This document shows positions 1 through 10,939 of a stretch of 64,000 bases of DNA, one piece after another (position 1 is the stretch's first letter; the number at the start of each line of letters is the position of its first letter). The notes beneath the pieces are model-generated. The model had not been told where the DNA came from. It did no database searches and saw only the letters and a list, made by a program, of their open reading frames with translations. Location of the stretch: positions 930,001 to 994,000 of the forward strand of contig CM057844.1 in NCBI GenBank assembly GCA_030068075.1, written 5' to 3'. Source of the stretch: Paguma larvata (taxonomy: Eukaryota; Chordata; Mammalia; Carnivora; Viverridae). The position numbers were made by a program, and so were the translations under genes.

Positions 1-480
1 CAGGCCCCCCAGTCTCCAGAGGGGCGGAAAACACAGTACGCTTCTCTGGTCCCTACTCGGACAGGCCCCATGCACCTGCCGCCACGCAGTCCCCTGGGGC
101 TGACAAGCCAGCAACATGCTTTGGGCAATCGGGCTGGAAGCTCATGGCGCGCCCCGCCGCCGTCTGGCAATTTCGGGACCTCGCCACGGGGACGACCAGA
201 GCCCCAGAGCCCTGACACGAAGCGGCCCAGGGGAGACTCCGCCCTTACCTCGCGAATCTCGCCCGGTGGTGCTCAAGACGAGGCAGCAGAAGGCGAGCAG
301 CCCCCGGGCTCGCCGCATGGCTGCCTGCGCGGAGGGCGGTGCGCCCTTGGGGAGCCGGTGCCCAGTGCTGAAGAGCAGGGGGGTGCCCCGCCCTGCAAAC
401 CGCCCCCTGGCCGAGGTGGGGGCTGCCTGCCTCCGGCTGGGGCGGAGGGGGGCGGTGATGGTTTCTTGCTGAATCATTTT
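1..480. promoter_or_regulatory. CpG island
   Basis: This stretch is strikingly GC-rich and full of CpG dinucleotides, unlike the rest of the window, where CpG is rare. It holds GC-box (Sp1-type GGGGCGG) motifs around 439-453. Islands like this usually mark vertebrate promoters, and it overlaps the putative minus-strand first exon at 249-318. The island probably continues beyond the left edge. Confidence 0.85.
249..318 (-). CDS. Putative first coding exon of an unidentified secreted or membrane protein (partial)
   Basis: Reading leftward on the minus strand, an ATG at 318-316 has a fair Kozak context (G at -3). It opens MRRARGLLAFCCLVLSTTG followed by RDSR. A short basic start, a hydrophobic core of about ten residues and then small residues is the layout of a signal peptide. 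The frame runs into CGAG|GTAAGG, a near-perfect splice donor, with the last exon base at 249. The exon thus holds 23 codons plus one base and would splice in phase 1 to an exon left of the window. The frame stays open upstream, and an in-frame ATG at 477-475 (A at -3) would add 53 residues; I prefer 318 because it leaves the signal peptide at the N-terminus. Position within a CpG island and a TATA-like element upstream support a real 5' end. I do not recognise the protein, so no symbol is given. Confidence 0.55.
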
Positions 481-530
481 GACCAGAAGCTCCTCACCTC
501 CACATCTATGGGCTACCAAGTCAACCGCTT

Positions 531-542
531 CCTTTATAAAAG
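531..542 (-). promoter_or_regulatory. TATA-box candidate for the minus-strand first exon
   Basis: On the minus strand this reads CTTTTATAAAGG. A start site about 30 bases downstream would fall near 508, giving a 5' UTR of about 190 bases before the ATG at 318. The same bases read TATAAAAG on the plus strand, which is an even better TATA match pointing the other way, so direction is not settled by this motif alone. The GC boxes and exon on the left favour minus-strand use. Confidence 0.35.
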
Positions 543-668
543 TTTCTAAATAGCAATTATTTGCAGGGGGAGGAGGAAGAGAAATGAGAGGCTGTAAACA
601 AAACCATTGTGATTTTTCTACCTTCAGAACATACATGGAAGAGACAACGCATTAAAAAAATAACAGAA
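543..668. other. Proximal upstream sequence
   Basis: AT-richer single-copy sequence joining the CpG island to the first SINE. It has a GA-rich run (about 570-582). No gene is seen. Confidence 0.4.
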
Positions 669-827
669 GGGGCGCCTGGGGATAGCTGCGTTGGTTAAGC
701 CGCGGACTTTGACTCAGGTCGTGATCTCGCCATTCTTGAGTTGGAGTCCCACATCGGGCTCTACACTGACAGTGCGAAGCCTGTTTGGGATCGGGATCCT
801 CTCTCTTTCTGCCCCTCTGCCGCTTGT

Positions 828-864
<37 letters not shown>

Positions 865-894
865 AAGTAAACAAACAAACAAACAAAAAAACAA
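669..894 (+). mobile_element. CAN SINE (tRNA-Lys-derived), felid type
   Basis: The head GGGGCGCCTGGGGATAGC, the B-box-like stretch around 740, the long CT run at 830-861 and an A-rich tail with CAAA repeats match the felid CAN SINE. The copy is diverged. It is the repeat nearest the putative promoter. Confidence 0.9.
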
Positions 895-1255
895 CAGGGA
901 TTTTTCAAAAGCAGAATCATCTGAGTTTCCTTCTCCAAAGTACACACTTCTCAGGCCCAAACTTCCAGCGTTCTGAGTGGCCCCTTACAGGAGACTACCC
1001 TGTTGGTGTGAGTGGGCATCTCTCCCAGGAAGTGGGGAGGAAAATGGGGTGCAGACTGCAGTTTCAGAGAATGAGCATCCCTAGGAAACATGCTCCCTTT
1101 GGGTAATTACTGCACCTGGAAATTGGCAGACCGCAGTGTTTGCTGGTTAAGTGTGTGGTCACTTCCCAACTTTGGCTCCATACTAGCAAAGGAGAAGGAA
1201 GAACAGAATCTGACCCAGAGGTTTCCGTTTACATTCCCAGTCCAGCATTAGAGTG
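895..1255. other. Single-copy sequence, nothing recognised
   Basis: No coding signal, RNA gene or familiar repeat is seen here. Confidence 0.3.
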
Positions 1256-1257
1256 GG

Positions 1258-1430
1258 AGCTCTGCAGCCATATGGCCTGAATTTGTTTGAATTCAACTCT
1301 TCCTCTTAACACCTGAGGACTTTAGGTGAGGAACAGCCTCTCTGTGCCTCAGTTTCCCTCTGATGGTTGTGGTGAGTGAGGGTTTGGGAACTTCCTCAGT
1401 GTAAATGCTCAGGGCTAGGCTAGAGCACAT
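1258..1430 (+). mobile_element. MIR SINE fragment
   Basis: The core text CTCTGTGCCTCAGTTTCC at about 1338-1357 and the flanking order (lost TGCC-ACTTAC region, then GTGGTGAG, then AAATGCTCAG) follow the MIR consensus. The copy is old and degraded. Confidence 0.75.
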
Positions 1431-2135
1431 TGTGTGGTCTTAGCTTCGGGGTGGTTCTCACAACCCCCCAGACTTCAGGACTAGCCTACAAGGAGGAAGA
1501 AGATGCCTGAGCCTTCCCCAGATGGCTCCTGCTGGGTCATACCGACTTTCAGGTAGGAGATCAGACAAGCTGCATCAACTCTTCGGTCCTCCCGGGTTCC
1601 TGGCTGCCCAGATTTGTTGTGAGAACTGTTAGAAAAGTTCATTTGGCACAGTGCATAGATGGTAGATGGTGACATTCAGTAAGGGCCCCCATGTTCTACT
1701 GGGTTTGCTGTGTAGGTCCTGGACATTCACCCTCTGGCTGTCGGTGGCCATGACACAAGGGCTTCAGGGTGGTGTCTCCTTGCCAGGCTCTGTGTCCTGA
1801 TGACGTGTGCCACGTTTGGTGTTCATCCTCAGCAGGAGGCTGGGCTGCAGGAGAGGTGGGTGTCATGGCATTGGCGTCTGTGCCCAACTCAGGTGACAGG
1901 TTACCATTATAGCTTATTGCTCTCTTTCAGAAGCACTGGGCAAAGCTCATAGCAGTTTTGAAACTTGCCCCATTTACTGCATCTTTTCTGGGCCTTGGCC
2001 CTTTCATCCGTGAATGTGGATCACCATCACCACCCCCAGGCTGGTGGGTCAAGGCAAAGCACAAGGAGGCCCTGTGAAGTCACTAAGTGTCATAGCAGAG
2101 AGGAGCTGTTTTACAACAGCATTGTTTCAGGATTC
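1431..2135. other. Single-copy sequence, nothing recognised
   Basis: Short open frames occur on both strands, but none shows a domain, splice context or codon pattern that supports a gene. Confidence 0.3.
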
Positions 2136-2139
2136 TCAG

Positions 2140-2335
2140 TGTGCAAAAGTGTGCGTGTGTATGTGTGCATATGTTATATGTGTAAATGTATGTCTGTGTC
2201 TGTACTGTGTGTGTGTGTGTGTCCACAAGTCTGTTTCAGGCTTTGTATATGTTTGCATATGAATGTACACAGCTATGTTTTTCTGATTGTGCATAAAGGA
2301 GAATGTGTATGTGTGTGTGTTTGTGTACATATGTT
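2140..2335. repeat. Degenerate TG-rich tract, left part
   Basis: Imperfect (TG)n with ATGTGTGC and TCTGTGTCTG variants, including about ten clean TG units near 2208-2222. It resembles 2774-2960 and seems to be one tract split by the repeat between them. Confidence 0.8.
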
Positions 2336-2773
2336 GTGATGGTTAATTTTATGTGTCAAATTGACTGGATCATAGGGCTCCCAGATATTTGGTTAAACAT
2401 TATTTCTGGGTGTGACTGCAAGGGTGTTTCTGCATGCAATTTGCGTTTGAATCGGTAGACTGAGTACAGCAGATTGCCCTCCACAATGTGGTGGGCCTTG
2501 TCCAATCAGTTGAAGTTTTGCGTAGAATAAAAGGTCGAGGAAGAATTTTCTATTTGTGTGACTGTCTTCAGGCTGGGGCATTAGTTTTCTTCTCTGCTTA
2601 AGGACTAAGATTTTGACTGGAACTTGTAACATCAGCTTTCCTGGGTCTGGATTTTTCAGCCTCTATAATCATGTGAGCCAATTCCTTATAGTAAATCTCT
2701 TTACACTCCCCCCCAACCCGAAAGGACCACAAATCCTATTGGTTCTGTTTCTCTGGGGGAACCCTAATACATC
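2336..2773 (+). mobile_element. Ancient mammalian interspersed repeat, class uncertain
   Basis: The text runs from GTTAATTTTATGTGTCAAAT through TTGAATCGGTAGACTGAG, CCAATCAGTTGAAG and ATCATGTGAGCCAATTCC to GGTTCTGTTTCTCTGGGG. This is a repeat found throughout placental genomes. I recognise the text but not its class with certainty; an old L1 3' end is my leading guess. Confidence 0.65.
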
Positions 2774-2960
2774 TGTGCACATGTCTGTACCTACAGGTCT
2801 CTGTGAGTGTTAGTGTACAGCATTCATATTTCTGTGCCTCTGTGTTTGCGTGTCTTTGTGTTCATATGTGTCTGTGTGTCTTTGTCTGTTTCTGTGAGTC
2901 TGGGTGAAAGGCTTTGTATATGTGTCTCTGTGCACATGTGTATGTGTGTGGTTATGTGTA
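2774..2960. repeat. Degenerate TG-rich tract, right part
   Basis: Imperfect TG/TCTG units. It shares the string GGCTTTGTATATGT with the left tract. Confidence 0.75.
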
Positions 2961-3038
2961 TGTGTGCTGGATACACTATTTCTGTCCCATCCAAGACATG
3001 CCTGAACTTCTACAGGGGTGCTAGGCTATGAACTGAGT

Positions 3039-3080
3039 CCCATCCATCCATCCATCCATCCATCCATCATTCATTCATCC
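3039..3080. repeat. (CCAT)n microsatellite
   Basis: About seven clean CCAT units, then a CATT-rich end. Sequence between 2961 and 3038 is unremarkable. Confidence 0.9.
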
Positions 3081-3094
3081 TTCAACTCCTTGCT

Positions 3095-3275
3095 ACTGGA
3101 AGTGTGGCCCCTAGAGCTCCCAGGTCAGCATTCCCTGGGAACCTAAGAGAAATGCAGTTCTTCAGGCCCCACCCCAGACTTTCTGAATCAGACTCTCTGT
3201 GGGCGAGACCCAGGAAACTCCCCAAGAAAATTTTGGCCTTTAAGGTCTGGGAAGCACTGACTGAACCCATTTTGT
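3095..3275 (+). mobile_element. MER5-type hAT transposon fragment
   Basis: The series GGCCCCACCCCAGACTTTCTGAATCAG, then GTGGGCGAGACCCAGGAA and a closing GGGAAGCACTG matches the MER5 consensus in order. Non-autonomous and ancient. Confidence 0.75.
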
Positions 3276-3988
3276 TGCCCCTCCTGTCTTCTTGTCTCAT
3301 TGGCCACATAACATCCTCTGGCCTCCACATGATGTCCACTGCTGGCCTTGGCCACGCATCATCCTGCCATGTGAAGAACACAGCTTTCCCCAGCAACATA
3401 GAGCAGGCCTCCTACAAGAATTCCCTGTGTGAATGGATGTGGGACAGATGTAGTGCAGGCCAGGGAAGTCTGGGTTAGTGAAGTCCAGGCTGTATGCCCT
3501 TCCTCCCTGAGCAGATGTGGCCACGCCCGCATCCCTCTGCTGGGTGTGAAGCCGTGGAGTCTAGATTTGCTCAAACCTCTGCAGCCAGGACTTCTAAGGC
3601 CCAGCCTGCACAGCTGGGGAGCCTCATATCTGGCTGGGTGGGCAATAAGTGGTATCTGTTTAATTTGAGGAATTACAGATGCTGGTGGGGACCAAGGTTT
3701 GGGTCCCTATCTTCCAAGATCTCCTGGGAGCTCTTCATTGCCTCCCATTGGGATAAAAAAGAGGGAGGTGGACCTTAGGTGGCATGACCCCTGGGTGGCC
3801 CGGTTTCCCCAACTCTTTAGCATTCCTCCTTCCTGCGACCCCAGCTTCTGCAGTGCATGGACAGAGCTGGCAGCCTCAAGGCAATTCAAACACATTGAAT
3901 TTTACTGCAGAGGGTACATCTCAGCACAGATTGCGTGAACTTCTGGGCAGGCCCTGCTCTCATAGTACTTGGCTTGTTGCCTCTTGTG
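3276..3988. other. Single-copy sequence, nothing recognised
   Basis: Several overlapping short open frames occur on both strands, which fits GC-moderate noncoding DNA. No gene is supported. Confidence 0.3.
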
Positions 3989-3989
3989 T

Positions 3990-4160
3990 ATCAACAGCAT
4001 TTACTACTTGCTAGGTACTTTCTCAGCATGTTATGACTACTTCCTCACTTAATCCCTGCACCATCACTGTAGAGGCAGGAGACTGAGGCACAGAGAGGGT
4101 AAGAAGTTGCAGGATGTCCTGCAGAGCAGCGACCTGGAAGTGTAGCTCTGGCTTCTGGGT
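3990..4160 (-). mobile_element. MIR SINE fragment
   Basis: Reverse complement of the MIR core: ACTGAGGCACAGAGAGGGTAAG at about 4080-4101, preceded by CACTTAATCCCTGCACCATC. Confidence 0.8.
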
Positions 4161-5817
4161 CCTTGCTGCTGTCCTCCACCTCTTCCCTGCTTGGCCTAGT
4201 GCCCAGCCCTGGGGTGTCTGTGCCAGCCACACTGGCACTGGCCCATCCGGGATGGACGGAGTGTGACTCCTGAGCTTTGGTCAGCCTGTAGATGCCAGTT
4301 TGGCAATGGGGGCTTCTGAGGTGGCCTCAATGCACTGGGGCAGATGCAGAAGTGCAGGTGGTGCTGATACACAATCCAGAAGGACTGTTAGCCAAAATGT
4401 CACAAAGCCTTGTGGAGTAGGGAGTGAGGTGGCCTCAGAACTCTCGTGTGTTATGTGAGTGAGAGAGATTTTTGTGTACCTAAACCAGGTAAGGACGAAA
4501 CAAGAACCTGTTTTCCCTGGAGAGGATTACCTGATGGGCTTCTGATACCTTTATGTTCTGCTTGTACTTTCTTTTTTAAAGTCAGTGGTGGTTGTCTGAG
4601 TGGTGAGGCTACAAGACCCTTTGTTGTCCTTGTATTTCTCTGCTCATAGAGAATGCAGTGTACACATTTGTCCAAGGCTGTTAGGAGTGTGAGGAGAATT
4701 TTGTCCACATGCTGGCACTGTGATCCAAGAAATGAGCATAATGTTCCTGCCATAGACCCATTGAGATTCAGAGGATAGGAAACAAAGCAGATCCTACCTC
4801 TCAGTGAGACAGTGTCACTGTCACCTCATAAGAAAAGCGTGTGGGAGGGGATACATTGATGAGGACATCTTTGGAAAGTTATCTATTTCCAGTGGGAAGA
4901 TTAGACTTACGTCTAAATCTCTACAAAAGGGACCCTGTCTCCCTGACTTAACCCATCCAGTGAAGGTACCACCTGTTTCCATAATGCTGAGCATGGACAG
5001 AGCAGGGCAGTGGGATGGTAGGCATGCTGACCTTGTAACCAAAGGGTTTAGGAGAGGCTGACACCACCCCAACTCATGGAATGCGTTCTGATTGGCTCAC
5101 ATCAACTCAGTTTTATCAGGTGAACAGGTGACTAAAGGTGGCTCAGTCAGAGTCCAGTGAAGGACCTATTTCCTATAGTTGAGGGAGGAAAAGCTATCTC
5201 CCATTCCTCCATCCTGCTCCCCCTCCTTCCTTCTCTCTTCTTCCCTTGGATGAATAAAGCAGTTTGTAGCCTCCAGGGCTGCTGGGAGCTGTCTTGGTAT
5301 ACAAGTGCAGGGCAGGCTGAAGAGGAAGCTGTAAGAGGGGAGAATTGTAGAGATTCAGGGTGACAACCCCTGGATCAAACCCATTCTGAAGCTCACATAC
5401 TGCTAGATTTTTCAGGTATGACTTTCCATAAAATCCCTTACTGTGTAAGACCATTCAAGTTGGATTTTCAAGTTTTTTTTTTTTTTTCTTAGAATCAAAG
5501 GGTCTCAGCTGACACAGGGAAGCAGGTTTGTGGCTGGGTCAGTATCAAGGGTATATGCTTGCCAGTGGCTGGCGAACCAGAGAGTATGCAGAAGGTGGCA
5601 ATGCTGTTCCCAGGAGAACTGAGACACTTTCTAGTGGTGACGGATGTCCAGATCAAAGGGCCAAATTCCGGTGCCACAAGCATAGCCAGTTTCCAGCAGA
5701 CCAAAGGGGAGCTGGTTCTCAGAGGCTGGACACAACCTGTCTTCCTTGTTGCCAGCACTGTGATATCTATGTACAGGTGATTTAGAGGCCTGGCATGGCT
5801 TCTGACATCCTGTTACC
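4161..5817. other. Single-copy sequence with one poly(T) run
   Basis: There is a T run at about 5473-5488. Otherwise nothing I can name: no supported gene, no RNA gene. Confidence 0.3.
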
Positions 5818-5819
5818 TA

Positions 5820-5992
5820 AGGTTGCCAGTTAAAATACAGGGCACCAAGCTAAATTTGAATTTCAGAGAAACAACAGATGAATTATTGGTATAATATTGC
5901 ATGGGACATCTTGAACTAAAAATTATTCACTATCTGAAATTCAAATTTAACTGGGCATCTGTATTTTACTTGCCAAATCTGACAAACTCTAC
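5820..5992. mobile_element. Palindromic MITE, MER53-like
   Basis: The left arm (GTTGCCAGTTAAAATACAGG, then TAAATTTGAATTTCAG) is the near reverse complement of the right arm (CTGAAATTCAAATTTAACTGGGC, then GTATTTTACTTGCCAAATCTG). The near-perfect foldback of about 170 bases fits a MER53-type DNA transposon. Confidence 0.7.
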
Positions 5993-8650
5993 TTTTCTGT
6001 AGCCTAGTGAACTTTGTAGGACAGGACTGCCAGCTCTCTACACATGATTCTCCTGTGTGGAATGGGGAGCTCTCAGCTCGGGGCTTCAGAGTTCAGTGCC
6101 TTGGTGGGTCTGATCAGATGACCACATTGGCCAGCTTCATGGTTCTGGTTTTGGTCACCAGAGCAGGAACAGAACCTGGTACTGACATGGCAGGATGTGT
6201 TTCCTTTTCTCCTCTCACCCTTATGTTTTATAGGTAAGTATCCTCAGAAGCCCTGATACACGCTCACCTGTATGGGGACTAGACTCTCCACCTGGTTGTG
6301 TCATTATGACAATGACTCATGACATTAGTTGTGAGCGTTTTCAAGAAGTCTGCACCCCTTCAGTCAGATCTCCAGATGTCTGGAGACCAGAGCTCTGTCC
6401 TCAGAACTATCTGTGCCTGTCCCGAGGGTGTCTGAGGCTCAAGCTTGGTCCCAAGGAGCTCATCTGGAGGGGAGAACAGGTGTCACTCAGATAGCCAGCT
6501 CTGCCCTGCTAGAGCAGAGGGTAGAGCTGCTCACTCTGCCTGAGCTGCTTGGTGGGAACAGGGCAGCACTGGACCATAAGGCAGGACCAGGGTGCTCACT
6601 TCCCCAGCTGCTGGGAAGAAAGCTGCCTGTGCCAGGGTCACACCCTTTCCCAGGTGCGCCTGAATCCCCTTGGTTCATGGCAGGATATGTCTGCATACCC
6701 ACTGCTGCTCCTGAGTTCCGCCTGCCCTCACTCCCCACCAGGCTCCTGCTCACCAAGCGCCATCTCATTTGCTCCCCTGGGAATTCATAAGAGGCACTGC
6801 CTCCAGAGAGGGATATTTAAGTCAGGTTCTGGTGATTAGGTAGGAGTGTCCTTGGAAGGAAAGGAGAGGGGCAAGGGCTGAAGGAAGAGCTCAAGTATGG
6901 GCATGGCATGCAGGTGTGGGGGACTCCTTGTTAGGACAGCCATGCTGCTTCCATGTGGCCACATCTGGGGACAGTGGAGACCAGTCCAGCCCTCGTCACA
7001 TGGTCCTGCATCTTCGGGTCATTCTTGGAGCTGCCTGACCCTAGAAAGGTGTGCTTGAGGGGAACAAGTGGTGGTGTGGAGAGAGCTTTGTTTTATAGTC
7101 ATCAGCAAGTCTATGTAAACCTCACCCTGCAGAACAATGACAGCAGTGTGACCTGTGATCTAGCACGGGGGAACAAAGCACCATGTGTAAATTGACTGTG
7201 TGTTCACCTGTCCCCCCACCTGTCCTGCTGACATGCCCCCATGAGCTACAGCCCCTTGAATCGGGCTTTCAGATCTAAGCTATAAAAGGGTAGCCTCTTC
7301 TCATGGGATTTGGAGTTGGGACTCTGGGGAATCCCTGAAAGAGGGGAGGGGGCCAGAGAGGATGAGGAAGAAAAGGCACAGGGTAGGATTCCTTGGTTTC
7401 CAGAGCCTAGTGCAACCTCAGGAACATGAGGACTGCTGATGGCTGAGGGAAGGCATCCTCTGACCGGTCTACCCTGCTCACATCTTTCTGTCCAAAGCCA
7501 GGTTCTCTGCTCTTTAAGGATTCATGTGATTACACTGAGGGATCACCCGGGTAACCAGCATAACCCCCCCACCTCAATGTCCTTATTCACATCTGCAAAG
7601 TCCCTTTTTCCCTGTAAAGTGCCATATTAATGGGTCTCAGAGTCAGGGCATGGGCATCTCTGGGACCATTCCTGTGTTAGTCACAGTGTGTGTCAGGAAG
7701 CAGAAGACCCCCAGTCATGGCTGCCAGCCTTAGGGCTGACCCCCACACTGGATGGGCACCTTTGTGGCCTGAAGGGTGGCAGGCAAAAAGTTGGTAGGCC
7801 TCTAGGGGCATGTCCTCCAGCTCAGCTGTTTCACAAGCCACTTAAATTTCATGCTTATCTCTTGGGGAAGGTCTTGTGCTAAGTCCCCTGGAAAAGACCT
7901 GAGACAAAGGTTGGAGTGTACCCACCCCGCCACAAGGAGGTGATTCTAGGGAGAGACACATACACATAACAGACAGCGGCCAGACCATAAGTGACAATAG
8001 AATCTGACCCACAACTTGCAGCACCAGCCCAGGAAGCCAGACCACAACCTCTGTAGCAATTGGACTAACGGTCAGGCTTGGTCAATAACTGCCAGCTTCC
8101 CTAATTTTTGTCCCTGTATCCAACTTAGCATCAACCAGAGAGAAAAGCAAATATGCTTCCCTAACCTGTCACATAGGATTCCCTACATCTGATTGCCTGC
8201 CTGCAGTGCCCCCAGGCCAACTTGAAGCCTTCCCCTTTTCCCGCCATAGAGCTCTCCCACCCCCTGGCTCGCACTTCAGGCTTTGCCAACATGCGGGAGA
8301 TGGTGGCTCACCTCCCTTGCTATCACAAGTTCTGAAAAAGTAGCATTTGGCTGTTCTTATTTGGATGGTCTTTGTTTATTTCCACACCAGGAGATGTGGG
8401 TGGAAGAGTGAGGCAGGGACACAGCAGACAGGGTGGGCTAATGAGCAGGTTCTCGCAGAGCTAGTGCCCTGGAGGTTGAGGAAACTGCGTGGTCATGGAC
8501 TGAGGGCTGTCCTGGGACCAGTAAGAGAGTACCCTGGGCAGAGTTGGTGCTTGCTGTGCCCCTCTGTCAGCACCGAGGCACTGGGATGTGGGTGGGGCCT
8601 AAGAGCACCTGCTTCCAGCACAGATAGTTTTCAGGGTGATTCTTGGTTTT
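5993..8650. other. Single-copy sequence, nothing recognised
   Basis: About 2.6 kb without a recognisable repeat, RNA gene or supportable exon. Short open frames in all phases are consistent with chance. Confidence 0.3.
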
Positions 8651-8654
8651 CTTG

Positions 8655-8790
8655 GTGGCTGCTTATCAGAGTAGCCCCGCAAACTTGGTAAAAATGCAGC
8701 CTATTTGTTCCTCAGTGCACTCCCATTCTGTGGATCTGGTTGTAGAGCTGGGAATGAGCATTTTAAAAGCTCCTAAGGATCCAGGTAGAG
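8655..8790 (+). mobile_element. MER5-type hAT transposon fragment, diverged
   Basis: CAAACTTGGTAAAAATGCAGCC and later GAGCTGGGAATGAGCATTTTAAA follow the MER5 order. Confidence 0.5.
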
Positions 8791-9922
8791 CCTCCTGCTC
8801 AACTGTATCTCCACACAGTTATCGGGCAGACTGCCCACTGGACACACCTGCCCCATGGCCCTGATTTGCCTCCAGTTTACTCTCTTCATTTTTCACAGAC
8901 TGATTGCTGACTTAAATGGATAGAGGTGGCATCTTTGCCTCAATCCCCCTCCTGTGGCTGGTGACCCATTTATTACTTCATTAATTAAGTGCCCCAGGGT
9001 GTATCTTCCCTCGGGCATCTGTAACTCAGGTGTCATTCATTTGGCCCTATGCTCACATGGAACCATGGATAACATATCTCACTGACTTCCTTTCTACCAT
9101 TAGTTTCTGTAGCTTTTGTATAAAATTTCCAGATTGCAATTCCAGGACTCTAATTTGGTCCTTCTTGACCTAAGCCCCTTTGTATGGGAGAATCTAGGGA
9201 TTCTACCACTACAGCACTATCCCAGGAAGCCCTAGGAAGTTCTACCACTTCCTTCCCTCACTTTTGTCTGATCTTTAGTGATCTTTTACTCTTGCAGGGG
9301 AATCTGCTGAGGTACGTACCCTCCCAGAGCCTCTGGTATTGATCCAACCCTAGGGCTGGCTGGATTTACCCTGTTGTGTGTGCTAGGACTTTGTGTCAGA
9401 GAACCACAAGTCCAGGATCAAAGGATGGTTATTAAATGAAGTTCTTCACTTGACTTCTTCCCACAACATTTTATTAGAATTTTTTTCAGAAATGTTGAAT
9501 GAATTGTTCAGTGGACACTCATATGCCCACCCTCTAGTTAATCCACAATTACCTTTTTTTCTACATTTGTTCTATAATCCATCTATCCATCTATCAGTTT
9601 GTCATATTATTTTTGTGCATTACAAAGTAAGCTGTGCTTCAGTTGATGTTGAGTGCCGGGGACTCCAGTCTGCTCAATGCCTGCTTGGCTCCTGTTTAAA
9701 CTCCCCCAGAGATGGGAAATTCACTACCTGTTATGGTTCCCCATTACACCTACTTTGGCTGTCACCCAGTTCCCTTCTGTGCGAGGGGGCCAATGGCAAG
9801 CCCTCCCAGGTATGACTATTAAAAAGAAAGGCATTGAGAAGAAGAAGGAGTCAGAATTCACTGGAGTTGTTAGAGCCTGGTTTTGGGGCCCCAGTCTAGG
9901 GCTTCCCATGAAGGAGGTGGTT
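8791..9922. other. Single-copy sequence, nothing recognised
   Basis: Contains a short CCATCTAT-type run at 9580-9595 and a repeated TTCTACCACT phrase (9198, 9240). No gene is supported. Confidence 0.3.
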
Positions 9923-9924
9923 GT

Positions 9925-10015
9925 CAGGGTCTGATAATGTGCATTACTAACAAACTCCCAAGTGTGCCTGACTTGGCTCATCTGGGACCCCATTTTGAGA
10001 ACTGCTGGTCTAAGC
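9925..10015 (+). mobile_element. MER5-type hAT transposon, 3' half
   Basis: TGCATTACTAACAAACTCCC through to CCATTTTGAGAACTGCTGGTC matches the terminal half and inverted-repeat end of MER5. Confidence 0.65.
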
Positions 10016-10905
10016 TTACACAACAATGTGGAGGAACAATTATCCCTAAAATGGATGGGTAGCTAGAGTCTTGGGTGTCCCTTCAGAATGAGTCTGAGAC
10101 ATGCTTCTGCCCTGAGAGTGCCACAGTCTTTACCCCTAGGGAAGCCATGCCACTCCTCTCCTGGGGGTGAATGCACTTTTAATGCACCTGGTTGCTGGCC
10201 AGGGGATGGGGCAGGTGCCTTCACTGAGGCAACCTGTTCCTGACCTGTGTGTGGTTCCTTTGCAGGCTGCATGTCTACAGGTGCTGGTGTGGGTCCCCCC
10301 CAGCAACTTCTCTGGATTTCTTCTTTACCTGAGTGTCCACTGGCTCCACTGACTGTCCAGGGATGGGATACTGTCCAGGGAGAGGAATCATCATTTGACC
10401 TGGAAGAACTGGTGCACACACTAACGTTTCTTTGCTTTATTTATTTCCTCTCTGCCCAAAGCTAAATGTTCTGTGAAAAAGCAAGTGTGTGTCTCCAAGG
10501 CTGCCTTTGCCTCTGTCTGCTGACTGGGGATGCTGTCTTTCACATTCCACTTTTGCAAATTAAGACATTTAAGAAAGAGTAAACTTGTGTTAATTGTCAA
10601 TGGCTTATTAGTACCTACCTAGATGGCCTGGCTGGGGATAGGTGTGAATTTCATTAATTTCCTCATGCTTTTGGGGTTTGGCTTGAACTCAAAGGCCCTT
10701 CTTGAGCGAACTCTTGTGAAAGCTTTAATTAACTCTTGCCAATGTCAATATGTTTTATTACCTTCTGCAGCCCGCAGCCTTCCCCCGTGACTAATTTACT
10801 CATATGTTTGGGGCCATGGTAATGAAGGCAGGAGCTCTACGCAGACACTGGAGTGGATTAAATCACTTTCTGGGCTCCAGCTCTAGGGCAGTTCCTCTCC
10901 ATCAG
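10016..10905. other. Single-copy sequence including a possible conserved noncoding element
   Basis: No repeat is recognised. The part at about 10540-10800 is AT-rich and carries several homeodomain-like cores (TTAATTGTCAA, CATTAATTTCC, CTTTAATTAAC), giving it the look of a vertebrate conserved noncoding element. This is an impression, not an alignment. Confidence 0.3.
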
Positions 10906-10939
10906 AGGTGATAATGGAAGGTTTCTCTTCTCTGGGTGG

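Noticed and set aside
70..549. 159-codon plus-strand frame in the CpG island
   Set aside because: Low-complexity proline- and glycine-rich translation with no domain; a by-product of GC richness opposite the exon.
142..636. 164-codon minus-strand frame as one gene
   Set aside because: Only the part from the ATG at 318 to the donor at 249 has gene-like signals; the rest is GC-rich open frame that crosses the donor and the TATA motif.
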